Shown here piece after piece: positions 34,641 through 46,016 of a stretch of DNA of 64,000 bases. The DNA is from Maea johnstoni (lineage: Eukaryota > Annelida > Polychaeta > Spionida > Magelonidae), in NCBI GenBank assembly GCA_963942565.1, contig OZ012689.1, positions 24,946,968-25,010,967 of the forward strand, given 5' to 3'. A model generated the notes under the pieces. The model saw nothing but the letters and a program-made list of their open reading frames with translations. It did not search any database and was not told the DNA's origin. Each line of letters starts with the position of its first letter. Position 1 is the first letter of the stretch. A program made the position numbers and the translations under genes.

Positions 34641-37297
34641 AATCTGCATCTTTGAAAAAGTAAGTAAAAAGAAATTCCCCTATATCACCTAAGATCTAAG
34701 TCTCATGGGTCTTAATGCATTTGGATCAAGATGCTCCAAAAGGTTTTATAATATAAATGATATCATAGCATTGAAAAGATCACTACATAAGTACAGTATG
34801 TGCATTTTTTCATCAAAACTATAATCCAGACATTTTTCATATCAACTCCACTCTAGATTATTTGCAAATCTGACAGTTTACATTGGTGATAAAAAAAGCT
34901 GATTTTGTGCTACAATTATGTGAATGTCTAAAATGTAGACATTGATTGATGACAGATCTCTCTGTATTACAATCTTAAAGTGCATGCTAAATCCCTCCAA
35001 GAATAATAATCTAATATTTTCCAATAACCCATTTATGCTCCACATCCCATATTGAATATATTTTGTAGGTGCTGTAATACCTATTAGTATAAGTTGAGAA
35101 TATGCAAAAATTGGAAAAAAAAAACATTGGAAGAAAAGGTTTGTTTTCATTCTGATTGACATTTCTACTCCCATTTCTTTGCAAGTAATGCTTGCAGTAG
35201 GGATAAGTCACACATATCTTTGGTCCTTTGGAGAGTGGTTATTTGTTTAGAAGTCAGAGAGTCAGACCCAAGAAGGAAGACTGTTGTGTTACGTTCTCCA
35301 AGTATGAAAGTGCAAGGTTTGAAAGTTATACACTGTATATCTATAACCACAAATGATCAGAATCTCAAACGTGGTCACCCAATCATTTTGCAAAAGTCAT
35401 TTGAAGGAGATAAGCAGATTAGAACTCTTCAAATGATTTGTGAAAGAATGCTATACACTTTTAAATCTATTTTCAAAAAATTCAGATGACACATGTCTAC
35501 AGTATCTTTGGGCATAAAAGGGTAAAGAACACTTTCCAAGTAAAAAAAAAGATTAAAATAGAAAAATCAAAATCACCTTTACAAGTGGAAACACTACGTA
35601 CATTGAAATGAGTTTTCTTTTATCAAACATGCGTATATTATAAGCCTCAGGACACTAAGCAGTAGACCTCAGGAATCATGTACATGTACATTCTGATGGT
35701 GAAATTAAAGATGAATTTTAGATTGTTGGTAAAGACTCACTGTATGAGATCTATTCAAAAATTTTTGATGTCAATCAAATACCCCCTTATGTATGCAAAA
35801 AAACTAATTTATAAATTATAATCCTCCTCTATTGAAAATATAGAGATGAGTAACACAGAAGGATCTATAAAAAGACATAGAAGATGACAGAATGAAGTTT
35901 AGTTCCATAGTTTACCACTAGAGGGCTAGTACATCATAAATGCCACAACATGTGAACATGCAAACTAATGCTCACGCAAGCAATATGTTACTGCTAAACA
36001 AAACAAAATCTTACAAAAATATTCACACTATTTCTTTTGCCCTCATTTAAACAAAGTGGTTACTAGATACCTACTACTCAGTATGTTTTAAAAAGACAAA
36101 TTCAAACAAATAATTTCAAACAAGTTTTTCATGAATTAAAAAAGAAATTCTGCGAACTAGATTATATTGGGCAAAAATTATTAAAAATTATATTTCTGGA
36201 AATAATTTAAAGAATCATCTGGCGATAGGGAGTCTGATACCATTAAACTGAGGATGCACAATGATATTCTTATATTCAATCATCTACAAGATAAATGATT
36301 ATTCAAAATGCAAGGGCTGATTTAGGGTAGATTTAACGGGTTCGTATGACCCATACGTTTCCTCCAAATGTAATACAACTGGCCAGTCATGAGTCAGCCT
36401 AAATATGGGAAAAAAGTGTCGACAATCGAAATTCTGAATTCCAAATTCCCCAGTTTAGGTAAAGGAAGGAATGGTTTATGTAGGCAGGTGTCTCTTCCAC
36501 CAGGAAGTTGAGTAAACAGTTTTGACTTTATGACTTGACTTTGCAAAGATTATCTTTTATTCATCAAGGCTGACAGGAGTCGTTTTTCATGCACAGTATT
36601 GTGTAACTGACAATACCAATTAGGTCTTCTCTCGTACTACAGGACCGATTAAACTTTAAAGAGTCAAAAACTTCCCTTTGATATTATCAAGTTTCAGATG
36701 GATCCTATTTACTAGCATTTTCCACACAAATTGCGTGTCAAATTTATTCATAGTAATCGGGATTTAATTTGTTTCCTGACACATGATAAACATGTACCAT
36801 GTTGTCAGCCTTGCACAGGGTCAGAGGAGCAAATCTCCTCTTTAATTGGCTGGGTGTGGCATGTTTCACCCGTCACAATCTTTAAACAATTACATCCATT
36901 TGTACCAGCTGTCAGATATTTTTATCTCATAAACAAGATGTTTTGACAACGTAACTATGTGCATTTCTAGAGCCCTTAACCCATCAATGCTATTTCCTTA
37001 ACCATTTTCATGCTCACTCTGCTTTCAGCTCACCTTATGAAAACTATTTAGGATTGTGGTTTAAACATTTTACAATCTTAAGCAATTCTTTCAGAATTTT
37101 ATTTTCTGTAATCTGACCCATGCAACTTGATGCAATATTTAAAAAAAAGATGAGTAAAAGTGAATCATTCTGGCCTAAGGAAAAATCATACATAAAATAT
37201 TTCTATACTTTCACATTCAATTTTGTGGTAATTTTTTAAATTATCTTACTCCCTAAACAGTCATAGTATGAAAGGGTCATTCTCATTTTATTCTCCC

Positions 37298-37330
37298 TTA
37301 ACCCTTACAATGCTAGGGCTACTTTTGCCC
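37298..37330 (+). mobile_element. Isolated 5' end of TTAA MITE family 1
   Basis: TTAACCCTTACAATGCTAGG then GCTACTTTTG match the family left end, after which similarity stops. A truncated copy or a different subfamily. Confidence 0.4.
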
Positions 37331-37414
37331 ATGCCAGATGACATCTGCCTGGATTGTTTTTGGATAATTCTCTGATGAGCTAGAATTATACAGGATCTCC
37401 CTGACAGAGTTACA

Positions 37415-37735
37415 TACGGTTCTGCTTCAATACTGGCCCTTGGGGTAGTTCCCCAGGGCCAAGTCGTCTGGCACATTGTCGTCCTACTAACCGCTGTGTC
37501 TCACCACTGCACAAGGTTTCTGATAGGGTTCTGAGCCAATACTGGCCCCGGGGTGGTTCCCTAGTGCCAGGCAGCCTGCCACATTGCCATCCTACTGACT
37601 ACTGACCTGATCACAAGGTTTCTGATAGGGTTCTGCGCAAATACCGGCCCTCGGCCCTGGTTCCTCAGGACAAAGCGGTCTGGCACATGGCCATCCTATT
37701 AACTGCTGTCTCACCATTGCACAGGGTCCAAGGAG
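37415..37735. repeat. ~102-109-bp tandem repeat, about three units
   Basis: Units share GGTTTCTGATAGGGTTCTG, AATACTGGCCC, GGTTCCC..GG and CTGGCACAT..CCATCCTA. The ORF on the minus strand is not supported as a gene. Confidence 0.8.
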
Positions 37736-38187
37736 ACAATACCGCTTCACACATGTGTGAAAGTTGCCAGTGCCTTAAGTTCCTCCTTTTAATCTTTATC
37801 TGGTTATCTTGGGATTCCCTGCACTAAATGCAAATTGGTAGTCAGAACTTAAAGCTTTTACTTCCGTTCATGCTTGTAGCGCCCAACAACTCTCCTTCAA
37901 ATGTTTTTAAATAAAACTTAATACAAAAGTTTTTGTTTTTAAAACTTTTTTTATTTTCCTTGACGCCAGGTAAAATCTGGCCCATATCATAACAGTGTTA
38001 CATGATTGTATATAAAAAGTGATATCAGGTTACAATGTAGTATTTGTAGTGAAATAAATAATTGTGAGGACATGATAGAGGTGTTTTTGTATATTATACA
38101 TAATAAACAGATACTTCCTTTTTTTTTTTTTTAAAGATCAATTATCTATGTTGTCTGTATATATACCCCACCTTTGAGTGAATATAT

Positions 38188-38530
38188 CAGGCCTCGACGC
38201 TAACTCAAAATGATACTGGCCCTGTAGGACCAGTAACACCTAGCATCTACTGGTCCTGCGAAATGTTTACTGGTCATACATTTTTTCTTTAACATAACAA
38301 GAAAGAACATTGCATAAGATTCACCACAACATTTATCTATATAAATTTTATCTTCATTTATTTCAAAAACAATTGGGGACATTCTCAGGGGGAAACTTTT
38401 TAACAAGAATGTCTCCAATTGTTAACTGGCCCTGTAGGACTAGTTGAGGTCTTTTTTTACTGGCCCGAAGCTGTTTTGGGGAATTTTTACTGGCCTGGGG
38501 CCATAGGTTCACCCTTAGCGTCGAGCCCTG
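38188..38530. mobile_element. hAT-like MITE
   Basis: Right end (inverted) CAGGGCTCGACGCTAAGGG pairs with left CAGGCCTCGACGCTAACTC. The interior has ACTGGCC(C/T) motifs near both ends. A CAGGG start is typical of hAT elements. The target duplication is unclear (ATAT-rich flanks). Confidence 0.65.
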
Positions 38531-38852
38531 TATATTTTCCTTATCTTTCATTTGAAAACTGAATTTTTTCATAATTGTGCATATTCGTTACACTTGCTTT
38601 TATGTGCAATAATACAAAAGTTATTTACAAAAAGTATCTATGATAATACAAAAGTTATTTACAAAAGTATCTATGGTCCTTACACAGATTTTCAATGAGA
38701 CCTGAAGGAATGAATGGGTTCAATTTTTGAAGCTTCTCCAAATATGTTTCAATAATGCTTAATGCTTAAGTTATTTGCAAAAGTATCTACAGTCATTATG
38801 AAAATTTTCTACAAGACCTCAAGGAATGCATGGGTTAATTTCTGCGACTGAC

Positions 38853-39009
38853 CTGTATCTGATCTGGTCGATGGTGTCCGCAGTGAGCTTGCTGCTGTAG
38901 TTGCCGCTGTGAGGGTTGCCGTACACGTTACTCAGGAGGTCCTTGTGGTAGCTTTCTATCTGGCTTTTGGCATACAGGGTCGTCCCAACGTGGTCAAGAT
39001 ATGTACTAT
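38853..39009 (-). CDS. MOCOS: Molybdenum cofactor sulfurase, exon 2
   Basis: A 157-bp exon with acceptor TTTGCAG| just above 39009 and donor ACAG|GTCAG just below 38853. It encodes TYLDHVGTTLYAKSQ, then a short linker and SNVYGNPHSGNYSSKLTADT, ending DQIRYR. In MOCOS proteins this is the start of the class-V aminotransferase fold: the Y-L-D-H-A/V-G strand, followed by the conserved N-x-Y-G-N-P-H-S segment. The exon needs one base from exon 1 and passes two bases to exon 3. Its first roughly 50 bases and the acceptor are repeated twice in degraded form just upstream (39034-39107 and 39607-39690). Confidence 0.95.
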
Positions 39010-39033
39010 CTGCAAAGAATGAAATAACGATTC

Positions 39034-39107
39034 ATCTGGCTTTTGGCATACATAGCCCTACCTATGTGGTCAAGGCACCATATGTACTCTCTGCAAAAAT
39101 AAAGATA
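39034..39107 (-). pseudogene. Degraded partial copy 1 of MOCOS exon 2 5' end
   Basis: A 74-bp tandem copy of the exon-2 acceptor and first codons. In minus orientation it reads a TTTTTGCAG acceptor, then ESTYGALTT, against DSTYLDHVGTT in the real exon, and it keeps the ATGCCAAAAGCCAGAT block. It has no matching donor. A pogo-like MITE is inserted at its far edge (39108). Confidence 0.75.
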
Positions 39108-39598
39108 CTGTGGAACCTGTCAAATTGATCACCTGTGTACATTGAACTCCTGCGTACATTGAACAATTTTTCATGTCCCGGCACACTTCCATGGAAAATC
39201 AATGGAAGGCTACCTGGATACATTGAACACCTGTCTACCTTGAACATTGAACACCAAATTTATTCCCGTAGGCCACATTCAATCTGTCTACTTTGAACAT
39301 TCTGCACTGATTTGAAACTTTTCACTGAAAATGAGGACAAATGAGATACATAAGATTAACTGTTTTCTTAACTGATATTTTTCAAATGCTGAACATGTGA
39401 AGTTTTTAACTATATGAAGAAAGTGAGGTAAAGACATAGTAGAGTTGCAATGAAATGATCATGTTTCTCTAATTACCCTTGATTTTGCTTATATTTCACC
39501 CCACATCAGATTACTTAGAATCTGTCTACATTGAATACCTGCGTACATTGAACACTTTTTCATTTCCTATGAGTGTTTAACGTAGACAGGTTCCACTG
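39108..39598. mobile_element. pogo/Tc1-mariner-like MITE with TA target duplication
   Basis: Ends are CTGTGGAACCTGTC at the left and GACAGGTTCCACTG at the right (inverted), flanked by TA on both sides (39106-39107, 39599-39600). Subterminal CGTACATTGAACA blocks repeat near both ends. The ~490-bp interior has no transposase ORF. It sits between degraded copies of MOCOS exon 2. Confidence 0.75.
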
Positions 39599-39606
39599 TA
39601 ATAATT

Positions 39607-39690
39607 CATCTAGCTTTTGGCATGCAGGGTTGCCCCAAAGAGGACAAGCTAAGTACTATCTGCAAAGAATAAAGAAATGATTCACCTGCC
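39607..39690 (-). pseudogene. Degraded partial copy 2 of MOCOS exon 2 5' end
   Basis: Another copy of the same block, beyond the MITE. In minus orientation TTTGCAG is followed by codons for DSTYL, a divergent stretch, then GATLHAKS and a stop codon. Compare DSTYLDHVGTTLYAKSQ in exon 2. It is a partial, non-functional exon duplicate, although its acceptor is intact in sequence. Confidence 0.75.
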
Positions 39691-40574
39691 TTTTGTGAGT
39701 GTTAAAGGGTTGATATTGGTGTAGTCCCACATCCTTGCTTAAAAGTTCCTCTTATGTCTGAATTATGATAATAACTAGGGACATAGGCATTAAGTGAAAA
39801 AAAAAATTAAAGGGAAGTTATAGGCTGGACAGAAATTAACATTTCTTTTACAAGAACTTACCAAAAAGCTCTGAAAAGAATGATATGTGTTACATCAAAA
39901 TAGTCAGACCTTTAAAGTTGGAGGGCTACATGTATTGATAGGTTTTAACACATATGTACAATGAGTTTTTCTGCAGAGGTACTGTGTGGAAATATGATAC
40001 TTACAAAATAGCTAGAAATGAAACACAATTCCACAAATCATTTGCTAGAAGGTAGCAACTCTATTGAATTTTTATTTAAAATATTCACTAAAATGTTCTT
40101 TGTCAGAGAGTTGACCAGGCCATTCTTGGACATCATGGAGCTGCGTAGGTTTCAGCCATGTTTTATTCAGGCGTGATGAGGGGAATGTGGGCACTTTTCC
40201 ATTGTTCACCTGGTGGTGATTCGCGGCAGGTGACATCCATTGTTCACCTTGACCCCAGCGTCTGTTACACAGATTTATATTACATGAGGAAGGTCAGCCA
40301 ACGACTGGATGCTGGACAAGGCTGAATTAAATGCCTGGGGATAATTAGCAACTTCTAGCAATACCCAGTTAATTTCCTCTTACCGCAGGTGTGGCAGGGA
40401 TTTATACAGCCAGCCAAGGCAGCACATCTAGGCAGGAGGAAAAAGTAGGAATTATTGGCCTGAATTATACACTTGATTTATCACCTGGAGTTGACGTCCT
40501 GAATTAGGACATGACTACAAGTAGAGTTCTTTTTTAAATGTTGAATAGCCATGGTGGGTTGGCTAACCCATCAT

Positions 40575-40755
40575 GACTGTTGTTAACCAATCAGATCCCA
40601 GTCTAATTCCATTTCAGCCAATCAGAAGCCAGCCAATCAGAAGCCAATCTAAATCAATTTCAGCCAATCAGAGCTCAGTCCAGTTCCATTTTAGCCAATC
40701 AGATGTCAATTTTCAAGCAAACTTGTCTGTGATCAGCCAATCAGAAAACAGATTA
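40575..40755. repeat. CCAATCAG-containing degenerate tandem array
   Basis: Six CCAATCAG motifs and one CCAATCT in about 180 bp, spaced irregularly (roughly 15-55 bp) with TTCCATTT(C/T)AG between several. Plain repeats; the ORF through it is not supported. Confidence 0.8.
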
Positions 40756-41179
40756 GTTATATTGAACCAATGCCTTAAATCATCAAACTAAACCATTGTC
40801 ATATAATCTTGATTCTAGATGAAGGGATGTCTGGGGAGTGTGTTGTTTGTAAAGATGAGTGGCATTTTGGATGAAAAATGTGATGGAGATTCATTGACCC
40901 GATGTTTCTTACTTGCTCTTCCCTTTTAACCATTCTTGGTACATCAAACAGATGTCACTCTGAAGGTTTTCTAGTTTTTTAAAAAATAAATAGATACATA
41001 AATATATATTGAAATACAATCACCCAGCTACTTAATGGTGAAAAAACAGAAACTTTTTTTTTATCAAACAGAATCAAAACATGATACATTAAAAGATGTT
41101 CAAAGATCAAGACTATTAACTTTATCATATGCATACAAGGCTCCTTTCCCAGCCAAGAATACATGTATCATAAAGATAA

Positions 41180-41345
41180 ATGTGTTTTCCTTGCCCACAA
41201 ACGCGGCCGTAGGAAGGATGCATTTTTTACCGTCAGCCCAGGTGCCAAGCGGAGTGTTGGGTGTAATAGATATCGCTTCAGGCTTCATCTGCTTCTCATC
41301 TAGTACCACAATGGACCCATTAATCCATCTAGCTACCACTATGCT
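41180..41345 (-). CDS. Possible orphan coding segment of unknown function
   Basis: On the minus strand, about 50 codons read VVARWINGSIVVLDEKQMK, then PEAISITPNTPLGTW, then ADGKKCILPTAAFVGKE, with a protein-like residue mix and higher GC than its surroundings. A CATAG before the first Val could serve as an acceptor. I recognise no family. It lies inside MOCOS intron 1 on the same strand, and could be a relic of an inserted gene or transposon, an unknown exon, or chance. Confidence 0.25.
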
Positions 41346-41602
41346 GGACTATTAAGGTGATATTGATACAATGAAAGCAACTTTTGTAGAATATATAAGG
41401 GAGAAACAATCAGAATCCAATAAACAACTCAATTTCAAATATTTTGGAAATTAATGGTCTTGCAAAGGAAATACTGATATAATCTTTTCTGGTAGTTTCT
41501 CACATCCTCAATAGATGTCACCTGACAAGGATGACCACCAACCTTAAATGCACCGCAGTGATACCATGTGCTGATCAGCAATACCACTAAACATTCTGCT
41601 AA

Positions 41603-41827
41603 GGCCTAGAAAAATAAATTGTTTGTTTCCTGTAATGGTCCGAAAAAAAATAAGGTAGGTAGGTTTGTAATAAATTTTGGGATTATTTTTTTGGTCAAAA
41701 ATGTGTTTTATGCATGTTTTACGTTGATTGGGAAATGGGAGGGCGGAAAAAACTTTAAGGCAGGGATTTTTTTGAATAAATACTTTTTGGGTAGGGTTAC
41801 AGGAAACAAATAACTTTTTTTTAGGCC
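41603..41827. mobile_element. PIF/Harbinger-like MITE, copy 2
   Basis: GGCCTAGAAAAATAAATTG to TAACTTTTTTTTAGGCC, TAA on both flanks, with TTTCCTGTAA/TTACAGGAAA inside. About 225 bp. Confidence 0.8.
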
Positions 41828-41937
41828 TAAAGCTAATGCTAACACTTGGCAGAACATGAGTATAAGGAGATCATGGTTGGTTTTTGCTTGGCCACCTTAA
41901 TTGTCAATGTTACGATTTGAATATATATGTATATATA

Positions 41938-42262
41938 GGGCTGCATACCGCTAAGGGTGAAGCGGTACGGTACCATAAACGGTATCGTCGAAACGATATG
42001 GTATTTTATCGGTACTGCTATCGGTATCTTGAACTACGCTAAGTACACAATTAGCGTAGTTCCTGACATAAATCTAAAACGTATTTGTTGTCTCTCAGGT
42101 ATTTTAATTACATCATTTGATTAGATGTATAAACTGAACAGTCTTACTTACGGCAGCCAAACCTTGTTAACTTGAATAGATCAACATTCTGCTCATTCTT
42201 GCTTGAAGGTACGAATGTTTGATATGGGTTTGTGTTTTGCAAAATACCGATAAGCATACCGT
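41938..42262 (+). mobile_element. hAT-like 5' end, truncated by (AT)n
   Basis: GGGCTGCATACCGCTAAG and repeated CGGTA(C/T) motifs look like the end of an Ac-type hAT. ATACCGATAAGCATACCGTT near 42245 may be the opposite end, just before the AT tract. Confidence 0.4.
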
Positions 42263-42454
<192 letters not shown>

Positions 42455-43044
42455 CCTTGCATTGATAACAATAATTGAATGAGGTTAATAGATTGATCAT
42501 CTGAATAATCAATATGCAGTGTTATAATCATCTATGTGTTCCATGACTTTTAACTACATTTCACTCATTTCAACAATTCCAACCAAGAACCCCCGTAAGC
42601 TATCCCTGCTCCCTCTAGATCCAACCCCTAATAACCAAGTGCCAGTATGTAGGAGACTGCCTGCCTTATGATGATTCTGGGCCATCTCCCCAGCCCTAGG
42701 GACTCTCGGACAGTGATTCATTTTGACAAGGCAATCTCACACAGAATTTCATTGACTGCAGTACCTGTCGCAGACTTGAGCACCATTTCTCAGTTACATC
42801 ATTATCCTAGATGCTGTGTCAGCTTGCCTGGGTATAGAAGCCAGATTCTGGACAACCTTAATCTGTTCATTCCATGTGAAATGTGACATCTAAATGCTAT
42901 CAGAGACATGATGAGTATCCTGACACATAAGGAAATGAAATTCAGAAAACTTCAATTGTGGAAATTCCAGATCATAATATTTAGGTGTCCTGAACTGGGC
43001 GTCTCTCCAAATAAGGAAAAGACACTATTCTGGCCATGGCTTTG

Positions 43045-43262
43045 TTAACCCATTCATACCTGTAGCACCCAAAATCACCTGACTATTTTGAGATATTTCT
43101 CTAACAATAGGAATTTTCAGAAAAAGAAATGCAGATCAAAATCAAATTCACAACTCTCCCTCAAATATTCTGTGAATTTCTGATTAATTTCAAAGATATT
43201 GTTTAAGTATCTTAGGTCCAGACAGCTCTTGTTAATGAGATCTCAGGGCATCAAAGGGTTAA
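43045..43262 (+). mobile_element. TTAA MITE, family 2
   Basis: TTAACCCATTCATACCTG to CTCAGGGCATCAAAGGGTTAA in two blocks; ~218 bp. Confidence 0.75.
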
Positions 43263-43282
43263 ATATCTGGCACTTAACTGAC

Positions 43283-43495
43283 TTAACCCTTTCCATGCTG
43301 AGGCTATTTTCATCCATGGCAGAACAATGCAAAAAGTTGAGAAAACCATCTTAACCCTGTCATGTTGGTATTCATTGGAAAGCTCTTACTGAGTACTCTC
43401 AGATGAGTACCCATAAGTCAGGGTTTCAATCATTTTTCAGGTTTTTTGCATCATTTTGTATTGGTCAAATTAGCCCCCAGCAGCATAAGGGTTAA
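43283..43495 (+). mobile_element. TTAA MITE, family 1
   Basis: TTAACCCTTTCCATGCTGAG to CAGCAGCATAAGGGTTAA; 20 bp from the family-2 copy on its left. Confidence 0.85.
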
Positions 43496-44109
43496 GCCAC
43501 TTAGCCTAAGAGCTGGAGAAGTCAACTAGTCAAATCCCTTGGAAACATGGTCAACCTGTCGCAATATGATGCTAAGCTATTCTATACCATCAATAGATCT
43601 ATTATAATCAATACATTATACTATAGGATTTCACAACACTAAGTACCCTTTTTATTTCAGATGCTTGGGGATGTCTTTAATTTAACGCTCACACTCACAC
43701 CTGTTGAAGACACCACCTGGTCAGAAAGATCACTTCAATAATTTATAAATGGTATCTCAATAGACCTGAGCTTAAGAAGAGCACATCTGTAATTTTTCCC
43801 TTACAATTAAAGCCATATGGATGCAAATTCTATATACAGTATTCCATCAGCAGTATCATGTCTGAAAGTGTGACTCCTTGAAACCAACTGCTCTCTCAAA
43901 AACACCTGTATTTTCTGCTGAAAAACTCCTCTCCTTATTCTACAATTAAGCCACACTGTGGGCAGTGCATTGGTATGCTTGATTCATCCACATAGTGCAT
44001 AATGCATGAGCAAGACCAAATGAGGAGGTGTTTTCAAAGCAAGTCAGAAAACAGCTTTTCTCATACAATTACGTCATCTGCAAATCAAGGAGGCACTTGC
44101 CAGGTATCC

Positions 44110-44602
44110 ACAATATCACTAGCCCCTAATATAGCACTTGCCACTAGACCCCACAATAGCACTAGCCCCAACACTTGCCACTAGACCCCACAATAGCACT
44201 AGCCCCAACATTTGCCACTAGGCACCACAATAGCACTTAGTGCTAGTACTATACTGGGGTTTAGAGCAAACAATAGTAATAGCACCCTCAGTAGCAATAG
44301 ATAATATATTGTACATTGTATATGATGAATGTCTATCTTATAATATTTATAAGTATATTTATGATTGTATTTGGTCCATTATTAGCCTTTGTGGCTGGTT
44401 GGATTTTTAACATTTGTGCATTGCATGTAATGAAAGTGATTATCTGAATTGGACAATAAACTTTATCAACAACAACAGCTAACCCCGCAATAGCACTAGC
44501 TCCCACAATGGAACTTAGTGCTATTGCTATTGCGGGGTCTAGTGCACACAATAGCAAGAGCACCCACAGTAGCACCAACCCCCACAATAGCACTAGCCCA
44601 CC
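44110..44602. repeat. Minisatellite (CCCCACAATAGCACTAG) split by an insertion
   Basis: Degenerate units with ACAATAGCACTAGCCCC and TTGCCACTAGACCCC at 44110-44298 and again at 44479-44602. 44299-44478 is unrelated and ends in an AATAAACTTTATC(AAC)n tail, like the 3' end of a non-LTR retroposon. Confidence 0.65.
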
Positions 44603-45149
44603 CCAGACTTGCAATATAGTAAAACAGTGACTGAAGGGATAGTAACACATTCAGCCCATTCGCATGAACTGGCTAATAATTGGAACACCAAGGATTGTCA
44701 TATCCCAATGCAGATAGACCTGTACCAAGGATGGGATGATGTTCTTTAAACTAGAATGTCAGTATTAACCCGCAGATATGAAGGTCTTCTCTACTGTAAT
44801 AATGAAAAGTAAGGAACTGAAAGAATGAAATTCTAAAAAACGAACTCCTGACATGTTTCTTATATGCCATCTGGTGTGAAGTGTGCAGTTTATGATCACA
44901 GAATAATATTGAGTGCCTGGAAACATAGATGATACATACTATATACTGCATTGAACATTTTGTTGCAAAATAGTTGATTCAATAATTCAACTGAAATGAT
45001 ACAATTGTAGCAAAAGTTTATTCATCTATAGATACAATGTATGTATTCAATTGCAGTTATGTTACAATCTTAGGTCCTGAAGCATAAGAATATTCTAATC
45101 TAATCAGTTAAAAGGAGTGCCATTTAAGAAAGAATACCTGAACATTAAA

Positions 45150-45375
45150 AGATTTCTTTTAATAGTTTTTGAGATATCTTGCAGACAAGCTAGTCAGGAC
45201 CAGCATGGGGACTTAGGTCCAAAAAAGGTGTCAAAAATGACCTTAGCAATAAAATCAAAAGTTACTGAAATCTAATCATTTCTTGGGAATGGCATAAAAA
45301 AGGATTCCTGAAAATTTAAAAGGATTTCATTGAAGGGCTTTTGAGATATCTTGTTGACAAGTTAACTAGTCACAA
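45150..45375. repeat. ~173-bp repeat units related to 32801-33250
   Basis: GAGATATCTTGCAGACAAGC at ~45169 and a diverged GAGATATCTTGTTGACAAG at ~45343, with ATGACCTTAGCAATAAAATC between. Confidence 0.6.
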
Positions 45376-45504
45376 TTTAGCCTAAAAAATGTCAATCTTT
45401 TCTTATAGCCAGCCGGGCTACAAAGGCAAATATTCTTATAGCCCGAAACAATTTTCTGTAGCCTCGGGCTATCGGGCTAGTGTCTAACTAGACGCCTGCT
45501 TTCA

Positions 45505-46016
45505 ACAAACCAGCCTAATAAAGGCAGAGCATTGGTATGCTTGTGTATGTCCTGCATTAGATGGCCAACTTAATGCCTTTCCACAAACAAGCCGACTTAA
45601 GGCAGAGCATTGGTATGCTTGTGTATGTCCTGCATTAGAGAGCCACCTTAATGCCTTTCAACAAACAAGCCGACTTAAGGCAGAGCATTGGTATGCTTGT
45701 GTGTGTCCTGCATTAGAGAGCCACCTAAATGCCTTTCCACAAACAAGCCGACTTAAGGCAGAGCATTGGTATGCTTGTGTATGTCCTGCATTAGAGAGCC
45801 ACCTTAATGCCTTTCAACAAACAAGCCGACTTAAGGCAGAGCATTGGTATGCTTGTGTGTGTCCTGCATTAGAGAGCCACCTTAATGCCTTTCAACAAAA
45901 AAGCCGACTTAAGGCAGAGCATTGGTATGCTTGTGTGTGTCCTGCATTAGAGAGCCACCTTAATGCCTTTCAACAAACAAGCCGACTTAAGGCAGAGCAT
46001 TGGTATGCTTGATTCA
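45505..46016 (+). repeat. 78-bp minisatellite, seven motifs
   Basis: ATTGGTATGC falls at 45531, 45609, 45687, 45765, 45843, 45921 and 45999, exactly 78 bp apart. Units are nearly identical, apart from the diverged first one. 78 bp is 26 codons; one frame is open across the whole array, with the peptide unit beginning CPALESHLNAF and ending LKAEHWYA, then a stop after the last unit. There is no ATG, splice or domain support for a gene. Confidence 0.9.

Larger units (their letters stand above)
25268..38852 (-). other. MOCOS intron 2
   Basis: About 13.6 kb between exon 2 donor and exon 3 acceptor. It holds two TTAA MITEs, a hAT-like repeat, a 21-bp CCAAT-rich minisatellite, two TA-flanked MITEs, a SINE, a poly-C tract, the assembly gap, (ATA)n, (GAT)n, (CAA)n and (AT)n tracts, a ~105-bp tandem repeat and a hAT-like MITE. 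Long plain AT-rich stretches (25.79-26.15, 26.37-27.37, 30.97-31.72, 31.93-32.52, 34.64-36.97, 37.74-38.18 kb) show no supported feature. Confidence 0.85.

Noticed and set aside
45405-45495. GCCCG-rich inverted motifs as a separate MITE
   Set aside because: Inner symmetry only; no outer end or target duplication found before the 78-bp array begins.
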